From: Natronomonas marina | Lineage (GTDB): Archaea; Halobacteriota; Halobacteria; Halobacteriales; Haloarculaceae | Direction of reading: 5' to 3' | Length of the DNA: 64,000 nucleotides | Assembly (NCBI RefSeq): GCF_024298905.1 | Contig: NZ_CP101154.1 | Coordinates: 186,001 to 250,000 of the forward strand | Shown here: positions 17,490 through 26,393 of the stretch, piece by piece | Layout: each line of letters begins with the position of its first letter | Numbering within the stretch: position 1 is the first letter of the stretch | Position numbers and translations under genes: made by a program | The notes under the pieces: model-generated | What the model saw: the letters and a program-made list of their open reading frames with translations, nothing else | Databases searched by the model: none | What the model was told of the DNA's origin: nothing

Positions 17490-18692
17490 TCAGTAGGCGC
17501 TCATGTCGGTCAGTTCCTTGCCGACGATGAGCTTCTGGATTTCGGTGGTCCCGTCGGGGATGGTCATGACGCTGGCGTCGCGGTAGTACCGTTCGAGGCG
17601 GTTCTCGGTCTTCAGCCCCTCGCCGCCGTGGACCTGCAGGGCGTTGTAGGTCGCGTCGACCGAGCGTTCGGAGGTGTAGCCCTTCGCCAGCGACGAGTAC
17701 AGCCGTGCGCGGTCGTCGCCCCGCTTCAGCAACTCCAGGGCGTGCCGTGAGAGGTGCCGCGACGTCTCCAGGTCCCGGAGGATCTCGTAGAGCTTCTCCT
17801 GGACGAGCTGGTTCTCGCCGATGGGCTTGCCGAACGTCTCCCGCTCGTGGACGTAGTCCAGGGCCTCGTCGAAGGCCGCCTGCATGATGCCGACGGCCAT
17901 GAACGACATCCCCGTCCGCATGAACGAGAAGGTCGCGTTCAGTGCCTTCTGCTCGAAGAACAGCTGGGAGACGGCCTCGGGGAACGGGACGATTTCCTGC
18001 ATGTCGGCGCCCTCCATCAGGGCGTTGCCGACGATGTTCGACAGCCGGTTGTCCTCGGGAACGCGGACACCGTCGAAGTGCATCTTGCCGTTGTTGACGC
18101 CCTTCCAGCCGAGTTTGTCCATCGTCTCGGTCTCGAACGGCGAGGTCGGCTGGTCGACGAGGAACATGTCCTGGGTGTCCGCCTCCTCGTCGTGGGCGAC
18201 CACCAGCGCCACGTCCGCGATGGGTGCGTTCCCCACCCACTCCTTCTTCCCCTTGAGGACGTACTCGTCGCCGTCCTTGCGGGCGACGGTGTTGGGCCGG
18301 GCGGTGTCGGAACCGCCCTCGGGTTCGGTGACCGCCAGGCAGCCGATACACTCGCCCGCCTGCAGGTCGTCCAGCAGGGCCTCGCGGGTCGGTTCGGCGG
18401 CGTGCCTGACGAACACCGACGGGAACGACATCTGGAGGGCGACGTTGAGGCTGGGCCAGACCCGCGACACCTCCTCGGAGACGATGGCGAACCGCTCCAG
18501 GTTGCCGAAGTACTCCCGTGCCATCTCGGGGCTGAAGCCCACGTCGAGTTCCCGCAGGACGCCGGTGTACTCGAGGAACTCCTCGCGGGTCAGCGGCTCG
18601 CGGTCGGCCTCGTCGACGACCGGCTCGATTTCGGCCGCCAGGAGGTCCCGGAGTTCCTCGCGGAACTCGCCGCCGTCCTCGTCGTAGTACAT
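17490..18692 (-). CDS. Acyl-CoA dehydrogenase
   Basis: This flavoenzyme introduces the alpha-beta double bond into an acyl-CoA. The 400-residue protein has the three-part acyl-CoA dehydrogenase fold. The FAD/substrate motif [14 protein letters not shown] lies near residues 113-126, and the C-terminal helices contain [19 protein letters not shown]-like sequence and [19 protein letters not shown]. The likely catalytic base lies in that C-terminal HGGEGL region. I chose the ATG at 18692, which overlaps the upstream SCP-2 stop (TGATG); a GTG three bases earlier is possible. Coupling to an SCP-2 carrier suggests they act on the same hydrophobic acyl-CoA. Confidence 0.92.
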   Translation of the reverse strand: MYYDEDGGEFREELRDLLAAEIEPVVDEADREPLTREEFLEYTGVLRELDVGFSPEMAREYFGNLERFAIVSEEVSRVWPSLNVALQMSFPSVFVRHAAEPTREALLDDLQAGECIGCLAVTEPEGGSDTARPNTVARKDGDEYVLKGKKEWVGNAPIADVALVVAHDEEADTQDMFLVDQPTSPFETETMDKLGWKGVNNGKMHFDGVRVPEDNRLSNIVGNALMEGADMQEIVPFPEAVSQLFFEQKALNATFSFMRTGMSFMAVGIMQAAFDEALDYVHERETFGKPIGENQLVQEKLYEILRDLETSRHLSRHALELLKRGDDRARLYSSLAKGYTSERSVDATYNALQVHGGEGLKTENRLERYYRDASVMTIPDGTTEIQKLIVGKELTDMSAY

Positions 18693-19252
18693 CACTCGAA
18701 GCTCTCGGCGAGTTCGCCCATGATGGGCGCGAGTTGGGTCCCCGTCGCGACGGGACCGTCCATCTCGTACTGCTGGGCCATGAAGCCCTGGACGGGGTCG
18801 ATGGCGCCCGTGATGAGGCCCACCAGGTTGTCGGCCGGACCCGTAATCTCAAGCGTCGGGTCGTCGACGGTGCCGGCGCCGCCGGTGAGCGTCTCCTCGC
18901 TACCGTCGACCGCCATGTGGCCCGTCATCGGGCAGTCGGTCGCCTCGAAGTTCACCGTGATGTCCTGGTTGATCTGCTCCTGGACCGCCGGGTCGTTGGC
19001 GACGAGTACCTCGACGCCGGTCCACAGGAAGTCCTGGAACCGGTCGGCCGTCTCGGGGTTGGCCTCGACGAAGGCCGCGACGTCGAGGTCGTCCATCCGG
19101 CCGACCAGCCGGCCGAACAGCCCGGGGTTCGCCTGGACGAACTCGCGGGTCTCGCCGTCCAGTTCCGCCAGCAGTTCCGGCAGTTCCTCTTCGAGTTCGT
19201 CCTGGGACTTCTCGAGCGATGCCTCCACGGTGGGTGCGATGTCGTCGGTCAT
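18692..19252 (-). CDS. SCP-2 sterol-carrier family protein
   Basis: The 186-residue protein ends in an SCP-2-like lipid-binding fold (about residues 75-186), with HMAVDGSEETLTGGAG, LEITGPADNLVGLITGAIDP and FMAQQYEMDGPVATGTQLAP. These proteins bind acyl-CoA or other lipids in a hydrophobic tunnel. The N-terminal 70 residues are helical and acidic. Its stop overlaps the acyl-CoA dehydrogenase start, so the pair is translated together. A second, unlinked SCP-2 protein lies at 22634-23170. Confidence 0.82.
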   Translation of the reverse strand: MTDDIAPTVEASLEKSQDELEEELPELLAELDGETREFVQANPGLFGRLVGRMDDLDVAAFVEANPETADRFQDFLWTGVEVLVANDPAVQEQINQDITVNFEATDCPMTGHMAVDGSEETLTGGAGTVDDPTLEITGPADNLVGLITGAIDPVQGFMAQQYEMDGPVATGTQLAPIMGELAESFE

Positions 19253-19517
19253 GGTTGCTCGCGGGGTCGGTCCCCGTCTATCCAATCGGTTCGCGTGGAC
19301 GGGCCTGTGGGTTGCTCCTCGCATGGGTGGGGATTTTTAAGCGATTCCTGGATGTGGTGTATCAGGCCCCGAAACGCCGTCTGAGCCGAGGTTCGGAGCA
19401 CACATAAGCGCCCGTCCGCCGATGCGACGGCGTTTATACGTGCCGGCGGAGGGCGGAGTCTCGGGGCGTTTCCGGTGGAACACGTTTATGTCGGCCGTCG
19501 CCGTGTCTTCGGTACTC
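19253..19517. other. Divergent intergenic region with several TATA-like boxes
   Basis: No gene is seen. AT-rich boxes occur at about 19332-19339 (TTTTTAAG), 19433-19438 (TTTATA) and 19485-19489 (TTTAT). The last is about 30 nt before the HTH gene start at 19518 and is the likely promoter for it. The first may serve the minus-strand SCP-2/acyl-CoA dehydrogenase operon with a leader. Confidence 0.5.
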
Positions 19518-20168
19518 ATGCGCTACGTCCGGACGGTCATCATCCCCCGCGACGGCGGCCTGCATCCGGTCGACGACGCGCTGGCCGAGGAACCCGACAT
19601 CTCGCGGGAACTCCTGCACAACATCAGCCTGCTCGACGACGGGACGGCGGTGACCCTGTTTCAGCTCTCGGGGGACATCGAGCGCGGCCGCGAGATCGCC
19701 GAGGAGTCCGACGAGATTCTCGACTTCCAGATCTCCGAGGGCGACGACCACGTCACCGTCTACGCCCACTTCGTCCCGACCGACACCATCGTCGAGTTGC
19801 TGTCGCTGTTCCGCGAGTACGAACTCGTCCTCAACATGCCGCTGGAGTACACCGGCGAGCACTCGCTGCGGGCCCACATCGTCGGCGAGGAGGAGGTCAT
19901 CCGCGAGGTCATCCCGCAGGTGCCCGACGACATCGGGCTGAACCTCGAACAGATAAGCGACTACGTCCCCGAGGAGGAACGGCTCTTCTCGATGCTCACC
20001 GACCGCCAGCAGGAGACGCTGCGGGCGGCGCTCGACGTCGGCTACTACCAGGTCCCCCGGCAGGCCACCCACCAGGACATCGCCGACCAACTGGACCGCT
20101 CCGACGGGACCGTCGGCGAGCACCTCCGGAAGATAGAGGCGCAGGTCATGGAAGCCATCGCGCCGTAA
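19518..20168 (+). CDS. Bat-type helix-turn-helix (HTH_10) transcriptional regulator
   Basis: The 216-residue protein has the layout of haloarchaeal bacterio-opsin-activator-like regulators. An N-terminal beta-rich sensor-like domain (1-150) is followed by a C-terminal HTH_10 domain (about 157-212). The HTH block reads LTDRQQETLRAALDVGYY and ATHQDIADQLDRSDGTVGEHL, which is diagnostic. No PAS or GAF domain is present, so the ligand is unclear. The start at 19518 lies about 30 nt after a TTTAT box. It is divergent from the SCP-2/acyl-CoA dehydrogenase pair, which makes that operon a possible target, though this is only inference. Confidence 0.9.
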   Translation: MRYVRTVIIPRDGGLHPVDDALAEEPDISRELLHNISLLDDGTAVTLFQLSGDIERGREIAEESDEILDFQISEGDDHVTVYAHFVPTDTIVELLSLFREYELVLNMPLEYTGEHSLRAHIVGEEEVIREVIPQVPDDIGLNLEQISDYVPEEERLFSMLTDRQQETLRAALDVGYYQVPRQATHQDIADQLDRSDGTVGEHLRKIEAQVMEAIAP

Positions 20169-20218
20169 CGCTCTTCCCGGACCCGCTCACCACGCTCTCG
20201 ACCGGCTCGACGTTTGTA

Positions 20219-20413
20219 TCGTCCTCCGCAGCGTTCTGGGGCTTCCCTCCGAAGCCCTCGTCTTCCGCAGCGTTCTGGGGCTTCCCTCCGAAGCCCTCGT
20301 CTTCCGCAGCGTTCTGGGGCTTCCCTCCGAAGCCCTCGTCTTCCGCAGCGTTCTGGGGCTTCCCTCCGAAGCCCTCGTCTTCCGCAGCGTTCTGGGACTT
20401 CCCTCCGAAGCCC
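20219..20413. repeat. Five tandem copies of a 39-bp unit
   Basis: A 39-bp unit is repeated without spacers at 20219-20257, 20258-20296, 20297-20335, 20336-20374 and 20375-20413. The middle copies look identical; the first differs at one base (CC for TT region) and the last has GGGACTT for GGGGCTT. Each unit contains GCGTTCTGGGGCTTCCCTCC. The length is a multiple of three, so frames stay open through it. Absence of spacers rules out CRISPR. Confidence 0.95.
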
Positions 20414-20760
20414 TCGACCGGCTCGACCCGCCGGGACTCGCTGCGCGCGCTCTCTTTCGCTCGCGTGCTTGCTTCGTCCGGGCGGGCTCGACCACGGTCT
20501 CGCCCTTCGAATCCGCCAGGACAGCACCCGCACCGCAGCCACGTTCCTCCCCAGCCGACTCGTTCGACGGTCGCTCCGCTCCCGGGCTCACGGGTCGCGT
20601 CGCTCCCCGTTCGCCCATTCGGCGGCGCTCCCGTCGGTCGCGCCGCCCGCGCCTCACTCGTCCCTCGCGCGCGGATTGTCGACCGCCCCTCGCCGTCCGG
20701 CTCGGTCCGGTCGACGCACGCACGCCACCGCCTGCGATTCACTTTCCTGGTGGCCTGAAA
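20414..20760. repeat. Dispersed GC-rich intergenic repeat, copy A
   Basis: This stretch has no gene I can support. It shares clear blocks with 48890-48960 and 50119-50510. These are a block following AAGCCCTCGACCGGCTCGAC (20408-20427), then GGTCTCGCCCTTCGA with CCAGGACAGCACC, and CCTCCCCAGCCGACTC at about 20553-20568. The order of blocks is the same in both places. The rest of the gap to 20949 also shows no convincing gene. Confidence 0.65.
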
Positions 20761-20949
20761 GGCCGAGGGCGTTCGGGGTGTGCAGTGGTGGTCCGGGTGA
20801 GTGCGGTGGCGTAGATACGTCGAAGACGACGTCACGTTCGCGGGCCGCCGATAGCGGCGGTCCACGGCGGCCACGCTGACTGCGTGCGGATTAAACGGCC
20901 GCGCATACGAGCGAACACCGTTTGGCGACGCGGGGTCGACGACCCGCCC

Positions 20950-22611
20950 ATGACCGACGAGCCGCCGTGGTTCGAGGAGTACGACGCCTACGGCATCGAC
21001 CACACGCTGGAACCGTACCCCGACCACCCGCTGCACCGGTACCTGTACGACGCCGCCAAGGAGTTCCCCGACCAGGGGGTCGTCCAGGGTGGTCGCCGCG
21101 TCGGCTACGGGGAACTGCGCGACGACGCCGAGGCCCTCGCGGCGGCCCTCCAGGCCCGGGGCGTCGGGCCGGGCGACCGGGTCGCCACCGTCCTGCCGAC
21201 CTCCGTCCAGTTCGTGGTCGTCACCAACGCCGTCTCGCGGGCCGGCGCCGTCCACGTCCCCAACGACTTCCTCGACGCCGAGGCGGACCTCGTGTACCGT
21301 CTCGAGGAGAGCAATCCCGACGTCGTCGTCGGCCACGCCGAACACCGCGAGTTGCTGGAGCGACTGCGGGCGGCCGCCGACGCCGACCACCTGATACTCA
21401 CCGAGTTGGCCGACTACTCGACGGACCCCCCGGAGCACGACCACGAGGCGGGCGTCGAGTGGTGGCCCGACGTTCTCGAGTCGGCCGGCGACCCCGACCC
21501 CGTCGACGTCGGCCCCTCGGACGTCCACACGCTGCTGTTCACCGGCGGGACGACCGGTCAGCCGAAGGGCTGTCGGCTCACCCACCGCAACCTCGTGGCC
21601 AACGTCGAGCAGGCCGTGGCGATCCAGTCTCGGCTCCCCGACCTGATGCGGGGACGGGAGGCGGCGGTCCAGGCGCTGCCCGCCTACCACGCCTACGGCT
21701 ACACGGTCACCAACATGCTGGTGTCGCTGGGGCTGGACCTGCTGGTGGTGCCCGATGCCCGCGACACCGACCTCGTGGGTGAACTGGTCGCCGACCACGA
21801 CCCGCTGGTGATGTTCGGCGTCCCGACGCAGTTCATGGAACTGGCCGACACGGACCTGGAGGCCGACGTCATCGGGCTGTCGGGGTCGGCACCGCTGGCC
21901 GCCGAGACCCGCGAGCGGTTCGGCGAGCGCGCGAAGGGCCTCTCGCAGGGGTACGGTCTCTCCGAGATGTCGCCCATCACGCACTTCAACGTCGCCGGCA
22001 TCCAGCGCGCCGTGATGGGGGACGCGGCCCCGGCGGACGACGCCGGCCTCGAGGGGCCGACCGTCGGCGTTCCCGTCCCCGACACCGAGGTGAAACTCCG
22101 CGACGTCGAGACCGACGAGGAGATTCCCATCGAGCGGGCCGTCGCGGAGGAACTGGAGGGCGAGATGCTGGTGAACGGTCCCCAGCGGATGGCGGGCTAC
22201 CTCGACGCCGACGACCCGTTCGATTCGGCGGGTTTCGTCGCCACCGGCGACGTCGTCCGGGTCGACGAGCGCGGCCGGTTCTACGTCGTCGACCGGGTGA
22301 AGAACATGATAAACGTCTCGGGGCTGAAGGTCTACGCCGAGGAGGTCGACGAGGAACTGTTCGGCATGGACGGCGTCCGGCGGCCGGCGACCGTCGGCGT
22401 CCCGGACCCGGAGCGACCGGGTAGCGAGCGGGTGAAGGTCTTCGTCGAACCCGAGGACGCCGCCGACATCGACGCCGCCGACGTCCGGTCGTACCTGGAG
22501 GGCCGGGTCCCCCGGCAGGCGGTGCCGGACGCCGTCGAGTTCCTCGAGGAGGTGCCGCTGACCGACATCGGGAAGGTCGACCGCGAGGCGCTGAAAGCGC
22601 GCTCGGAGTGA
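20950..22611 (+). CDS. Acyl-CoA ligase/synthetase (class I adenylate-forming)
   Basis: The 553-residue protein activates a carboxylic acid to its CoA thioester through an acyl-adenylate. The AMP-binding signature LLFTGGTTGQPKGCRLTH lies near residues 196-213. The A5 region is YGLSEMSPITHFN, the hinge is ATGDVVRVDERGRFYVVDR, and the C-terminal catalytic lysine lies in PLTDIGKVDREAL. All core motifs are intact. The N-terminus (WFEEYDAYGIDHTLEPYPDH) resembles medium/long-chain acyl-CoA ligases of haloarchaea. The chain-length range cannot be read off. The ATG at 20950 is the first plausible start after the repeat-rich gap. Confidence 0.9.
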   Translation: MTDEPPWFEEYDAYGIDHTLEPYPDHPLHRYLYDAAKEFPDQGVVQGGRRVGYGELRDDAEALAAALQARGVGPGDRVATVLPTSVQFVVVTNAVSRAGAVHVPNDFLDAEADLVYRLEESNPDVVVGHAEHRELLERLRAAADADHLILTELADYSTDPPEHDHEAGVEWWPDVLESAGDPDPVDVGPSDVHTLLFTGGTTGQPKGCRLTHRNLVANVEQAVAIQSRLPDLMRGREAAVQALPAYHAYGYTVTNMLVSLGLDLLVVPDARDTDLVGELVADHDPLVMFGVPTQFMELADTDLEADVIGLSGSAPLAAETRERFGERAKGLSQGYGLSEMSPITHFNVAGIQRAVMGDAAPADDAGLEGPTVGVPVPDTEVKLRDVETDEEIPIERAVAEELEGEMLVNGPQRMAGYLDADDPFDSAGFVATGDVVRVDERGRFYVVDRVKNMINVSGLKVYAEEVDEELFGMDGVRRPATVGVPDPERPGSERVKVFVEPEDAADIDAADVRSYLEGRVPRQAVPDAVEFLEEVPLTDIGKVDREALKARSE

Positions 22612-22633
22612 CGATCGGGCCGCTCGCCCGCGA

Positions 22634-23170
22634 CTACTCGGCGAAGGCGTCGTCGGCGAACTCGGCGTCGATCTCGGCGGCGGTCTCCGTCAGGCGGACC
22701 GCGGCCTGGGAGTACTGCATCACCTTCTGCATGTCGCCGTCGATCTCGAAGTGGCCGGACATCATGCCGTCGACGACGCCCAGTTCGCCCGCCATCAGCT
22801 GTTTCCAGGTCTCGTTGTCGGCAGTGAGGGTGAAGCCGGCCTCGACCGATTCGGCGCTCTCGACGAGGCGGGCGTCGGTGCACTTCCCGCCCTCCAGTCC
22901 GAGGAGGGCGTGGCCGACGTAGCTGCCGTCCTCCTCGGTGACGTACCGTTCGAGGTCCTCGGCCAGCGAGTCGGGCATCGCCGCCGTGTCGAGGTCCTCG
23001 ACCGGCATCTCCTCCATCCTGAAGACGAAGTCGCCGTCGAAGTCCGTCCCCCAGTCGGAGGCCGCCTCCGCGTAGGCGTCGTCGTCGTTGATTCGCTCGC
23101 GGTACTCGGCGAACCACGCCTGGCTCGGGAAGTACAGCGTCTCGGTGTCGTCGACTTCTGTCCGTGACAT
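22634..23170 (-). CDS. SCP-2 sterol-carrier family protein
   Basis: The 178-residue protein has a C-terminal SCP-2-like fold with YVGHALLGLEGGKCTDARLV, FTLTADNETWKQLMAGEL and GHFEIDGDMQKVMQYSQAA. It converges on the acyl-CoA ligase gene with only 22 bp between the stops, and its likely role is binding acyl-CoA or related lipids. It is clearly a different subtype from the SCP-2 protein at 18692-19252. The N-terminal 60 residues are acidic and unassigned. Confidence 0.8.
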   Translation of the reverse strand: MSRTEVDDTETLYFPSQAWFAEYRERINDDDAYAEAASDWGTDFDGDFVFRMEEMPVEDLDTAAMPDSLAEDLERYVTEEDGSYVGHALLGLEGGKCTDARLVESAESVEAGFTLTADNETWKQLMAGELGVVDGMMSGHFEIDGDMQKVMQYSQAAVRLTETAAEIDAEFADDAFAE

Positions 23171-23327
23171 CGTAACTCGTTGGCAGGTACGTCTCCCGGC
23201 GGTTGGTGCTGTCTCCGCGAATCCGAGGGGTTTTTTGTGACCGTCCTGCGGCGGGGAGTCGCTTGGCGCGATCCGCCTGAACGGTCGCAAACCTCATACC
23301 GTCAGCCGCTCTCCCTACGAACCACGA

Positions 23328-23552
23328 ATGGACGGCGGCCCCGCCGAACGGATCCTCAAGCTCCTCGCGGCGCACGACCAGCTGCCGGTGACGACCATCG
23401 CCGACGAGCTTGACCGTCATCCGGTGACGGTCGACCGGCAGTGCTACGACCTGCAGAACGACGGGTACATCCGCATCGCCGCCAGCGGGGGCGCCTACAC
23501 CCTGACCGAGGAGGGCCGCCAGCGCCTCGCTGACGGGGCCGACGCCCACTGA
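23328..23552 (+). CDS. Small winged-helix DNA-binding protein
   Basis: The 74-residue protein is almost entirely a winged helix: ERILKLLAAHDQLPVTTIAD, then ELDRHPVTVDRQCYDLQNDGYIRI, and a final GGAYTLTEEGRQRLADG wing. It has no sensor domain, so it may be a simple repressor or part of a larger complex. It lies 6 bp before the convergent nikR stop. Its targets are unknown. Confidence 0.8.
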   Translation: MDGGPAERILKLLAAHDQLPVTTIADELDRHPVTVDRQCYDLQNDGYIRIAASGGAYTLTEEGRQRLADGADAH

Positions 23553-23558
23553 CCGAGA

Positions 23559-23987
23559 TCAGTTCACGTCGGCCAGAGGCCCGAAATCGTCGACGGGCAG
23601 CACCGAGTAGTCGATCGTGAGGGTGTCCTGCGTGGCGCGTATCTTCCCGACGAAGGTGGATATCTCCTCGAGGGTCCCCTCCAGGACGAAAAGCTCCATG
23701 CAGTGGTGGCCGCCGACGTGGCTGTGGAAGTTCGAGGCGACCGTCTCCTCGTGTTCGTGCCGGAGCCGCATCATCTTCTCCTCGACGCTGGTCGTCTCGT
23801 AGTCGAAGACGACGGTGACGATACCCATAAGCTCCCGATCCTCGAGCTTCCGGTCTTCGAACTCCCCGAGCAGGTTCCGGCTCGCCTCCCGGACGACCTC
23901 GCTGCGACCCGTGTAGCCGTGTTCGTCGGCGAAGGTGTCGATTCGTTCGAGCAACGCTTCCGGCATCGAGACGCTGACGACGCTCAT
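23559..23987 (-). CDS. nikR: Nickel-responsive regulator NikR family
   Basis: The 142-residue protein has an N-terminal ribbon-helix-helix ([20 protein letters not shown], residues 4-23, then [13 protein letters not shown]) and a C-terminal ACT-like metal domain. The nickel ligands of NikR are in place: a histidine in [15 protein letters not shown], and the HHC cysteine in [13 protein letters not shown]. NikR represses nickel uptake genes when nickel is abundant. No nickel transporter or nickel enzyme lies in the window, so the target is elsewhere or is itself. The start at 23987 is the only ATG before the ribbon. Confidence 0.92.
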   Translation of the reverse strand: MSVVSVSMPEALLERIDTFADEHGYTGRSEVVREASRNLLGEFEDRKLEDRELMGIVTVVFDYETTSVEEKMMRLRHEHEETVASNFHSHVGGHHCMELFVLEGTLEEISTFVGKIRATQDTLTIDYSVLPVDDFGPLADVN

Positions 23988-24483
23988 GTAACAATTCGTG
24001 CCGCCCGAGATATTAAGGATTAGCGGTTCCGGCGGAGATGCCGAGAGCGTGTGACCTGAAAGCGACTCTCGACGAATCTGAAGTGTCGAAAGCGTATTTC
24101 GTGACTGTTGACGGTTAACAACTCGGAACTGATCGCACGCCGACGTTCGGGGCTGTCCGTGCATTGCACGCCCCCGAAACGAGTAGAAATCGGCACACCC
24201 GAGCGGTGTGCCGCCACCGATAGCAGTCCACTTCGGTGCACCGCCCCTGTCCGCCTACCCACGGCGACAGTGCGGGACGGTACGGAACGCTACGTCACCT
24301 ATGTGAATAAGTGACACGGACGAAACGAGACTCGAAACGGGGACGACTCGGAGTGCACTGCTCCGAACTTTCCAGACGATTTTGGCGTCGTACGCTAAAA
24401 AAGGCTACGAACCGTCGGAAATCCGACTCGATACCCCAAGCACATTAGGGTCGTCCACGTCGACCTAGGTGGAGGGATCTCCT
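23988..24483. other. 496-bp intergenic region with inverted repeats, lower GC
   Basis: No gene is supported. Two inverted repeats are close together. One is CGTGCA-T-TGCACG at 24158-24170, nested in a longer imperfect palindrome from about 24143 to 24180. The other is a perfect 9-bp stem, CGGCACACC and GGTGTGCCG, at 24191-24199 and 24205-24213. AT-rich boxes at about 24396-24401 and 24450-24456 may be promoters for the following operon. The composition is less GC-rich than flanking coding DNA. Confidence 0.55.
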
Positions 24484-25227
24484 GTGTCACTCGACGGACG
24501 GACGTGCCTGGTAACGGGTGCGTCGAAGGGTATCGGACGCGGTATCGCCGAGGAACTCGGTAGCGAGGGCGCCAACGTCGTCGTCAACTACCGTTCCTCG
24601 GAGTCGGCGGCCTACGAGGTCCGGGACGTCATCGACGAGGGTCCCGGGGAGGCAATCGTCGCGCAGGCCGACGTCTCGAACTTCGAGGAGGTACAGTCGA
24701 TGTGCCAGACGTCGCGGGCGGCGTTCGGCAGCGTCGACGTCCTCGTTAACAACGCCGGCATCACCGTCGACAAGAAGTTCGAGAACATGACCCGCGAGGA
24801 CTGGGAACGGGTCGTCGACGTGAACCTCGGCGGCGTCTACAACTGCACGAAGACCTGCTTCGAGGACATCCGGAGCGCCGAGGAGGGACGGCTCATCAAC
24901 ATCTCCAGCGTGGTCGGCCAGCAGGGCAACTACGGGCAGGCCAACTACGCGACGACGAAGTCGGGTCTGTTCGGCTTCACGCGGACCGTCGCGCTCGAAC
25001 TGGCCAGCGAGGGGTCGACCGCCAACTGCGTCGCGCCCGGGTTCGTGAAGACGGACATGCTCGCCGAGGTCCCCGACCGCGTCAAGGAGGGCATTCTCGA
25101 GCGCATCCCGCTGGACCGCTTCGCCGAGGTCGAGGACATCTCGGGCATCGTCCGGTTCGTCGCCAGCGAGGAGTCCAGCTACATGACCGGCCAGATACTC
25201 GGCGTCAACGGGGGCATGGAGTGGTAA
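24484..25227 (+). CDS. SDR-family 3-oxoacyl-CoA/ACP reductase (FabG/PhaB-like)
   Basis: The 247-residue reductase carries the SDR cofactor motif TGASKGIGRG near the N-terminus. NNAGITVD follows, with the catalytic Ser-Tyr-Lys in NISSVVGQQGNYGQANYATTKSG. It probably reduces a 3-oxoacyl-CoA with NADPH or NADH. I chose the GTG at 24484 because GGAGGG lies 8-13 nt upstream, an unusual clear Shine-Dalgarno for this window. Coupled downstream to thiolase and an OB-fold protein, it could serve PHA precursor or fatty-acid metabolism. The physiological direction is unproven. Confidence 0.88.
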   Translation: MSLDGRTCLVTGASKGIGRGIAEELGSEGANVVVNYRSSESAAYEVRDVIDEGPGEAIVAQADVSNFEEVQSMCQTSRAAFGSVDVLVNNAGITVDKKFENMTREDWERVVDVNLGGVYNCTKTCFEDIRSAEEGRLINISSVVGQQGNYGQANYATTKSGLFGFTRTVALELASEGSTANCVAPGFVKTDMLAEVPDRVKEGILERIPLDRFAEVEDISGIVRFVASEESSYMTGQILGVNGGMEW

Positions 25228-26393
25228 TGGCCGGTGTTCGCGTCGCCGGTGTGGGGATGACGCCGTTCGGGAAGTACCCCGAGCGGACCGCCCGCGAACT
25301 GTTCGGCGAGGCCGCACGGAAGGCCTTCGACGACGCGGGCGTCGACCGCGGCGCCGTCGAGGAGGTCTTCTACGGCAACTTCATGAGCGAGGTGACCGAA
25401 CAGCAGGGTCACTCGGGACCGCTTTCGGCCGACGCCGCCGGCGTCACCGCCCCGGCCACGCGCATCGAGAGCGCGTGTGCCTCCAGCGGGGCCGCCGTCC
25501 GCTTCGGCGTCGAGCGGGTCCGCAGCGGCACTGCCGACGCCGTCCTCGTCGGCGGCGCCGAGCGGATGACCAACGTCTCGACCCCGGAGGGAACCGCCGG
25601 TCTCGCGGCTGCTGCCGACGCCCTCTGGGAAATCAAGCAGGGCGTCACATTCCCCGGCGCCTACTCGCTGATGGCCAACCGCTACTTCCACGAGCACGGC
25701 GGCGGCCGCGAGGACCTGGCCCACGTCGCGGTCAAGAACCACGCCAACGCCGTCGACAACGACCTCGCGCAGTTCCAGCGCGCCATCGATGTCGAGGATG
25801 TCCTGGAGGCGCCGACGGTCTGCTCGCCGTTCGGTCTCTACGACTGCTCGCCGATGAGCGACGGCGGCAGTGCGGCGCTGCTCGTCAGCGAGTCCTTCGC
25901 CGACGACCACGGCCTCGAGGCGCCCGTTGCCATCACCGGCACCGGCCAGGGCAGTGACCGGATGGCGCTCGGCGACCGCGCCTCGATGACCCGGACCCCC
26001 GCCGCCGAGCGGGCCGCGGAGACCGCCTACGCCGACGCCGGGGTCGGTCCTGACGACGTCGACGTCGCCGAGGTCCACGACTGCTTCACCATCGCTGAGG
26101 TGCTCGCCCTGGAGGCGCTGGGCTTCTACGAGACGGGCGAGGCCATCGACGCCGCCACGAACGGCGAGACGGCCATCGACGGCGAGTTGCCGGTGAACCT
26201 CTCGGGCGGCCTGAAGGCCAAGGGCCACCCCGTCGGTGCGACCGGCGGCGCCCAGATCTCCGAGATGACGAAGCTACTCCGTGGCGACCACGTCAACAGC
26301 GACGCCGTCGCCGACGCCGAGGTCGGTCTCACGCACAACGCCGGCGGCACGGTCGCCAGTTGCGTCGTCAACGTTCTGGAGGTGGTTGCATGA
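25227..26393 (+). CDS. Thiolase domain protein (acetyl-CoA acetyltransferase family)
   Basis: The 388-residue protein is a thiolase-like enzyme. The active-site cysteine lies in RIESACASSGAAVRFG, followed by VHDCFTIAEVLALEALGF. Its C-terminal motif GGLKAKGHPVGATGGAQ supplies the catalytic histidine region, and HNAGGTVASC ends the fold. The start ATG overlaps the preceding reductase stop (TAATG at 25225-25229), so they are translationally coupled. Archaeal thiolases of this type work with a DUF35 OB-fold partner, and one is encoded just downstream. Condensation versus thiolysis cannot be decided. Confidence 0.9.
   Translation: MAGVRVAGVGMTPFGKYPERTARELFGEAARKAFDDAGVDRGAVEEVFYGNFMSEVTEQQGHSGPLSADAAGVTAPATRIESACASSGAAVRFGVERVRSGTADAVLVGGAERMTNVSTPEGTAGLAAAADALWEIKQGVTFPGAYSLMANRYFHEHGGGREDLAHVAVKNHANAVDNDLAQFQRAIDVEDVLEAPTVCSPFGLYDCSPMSDGGSAALLVSESFADDHGLEAPVAITGTGQGSDRMALGDRASMTRTPAAERAAETAYADAGVGPDDVDVAEVHDCFTIAEVLALEALGFYETGEAIDAATNGETAIDGELPVNLSGGLKAKGHPVGATGGAQISEMTKLLRGDHVNSDAVADAEVGLTHNAGGTVASCVVNVLEVVA

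Noticed and set aside
20219-20413. CRISPR array candidate
   Set aside because: The 39-bp units follow each other directly with no spacers, and no cas genes are in the window.
20169-20760. Long open frame across the tandem repeats encoding SSSAAFWGFPPKP units
   Set aside because: The unit length is a multiple of three in GC-rich DNA, so all frames stay open. The composition is not haloarchaeal protein, there is no start signal, and the opposite strand is open too.
24108-24314. Possible small gene in the nikR gap
   Set aside because: Its codon use and amino-acid composition are unlike haloarchaeal protein, and the region is better explained by inverted repeats.
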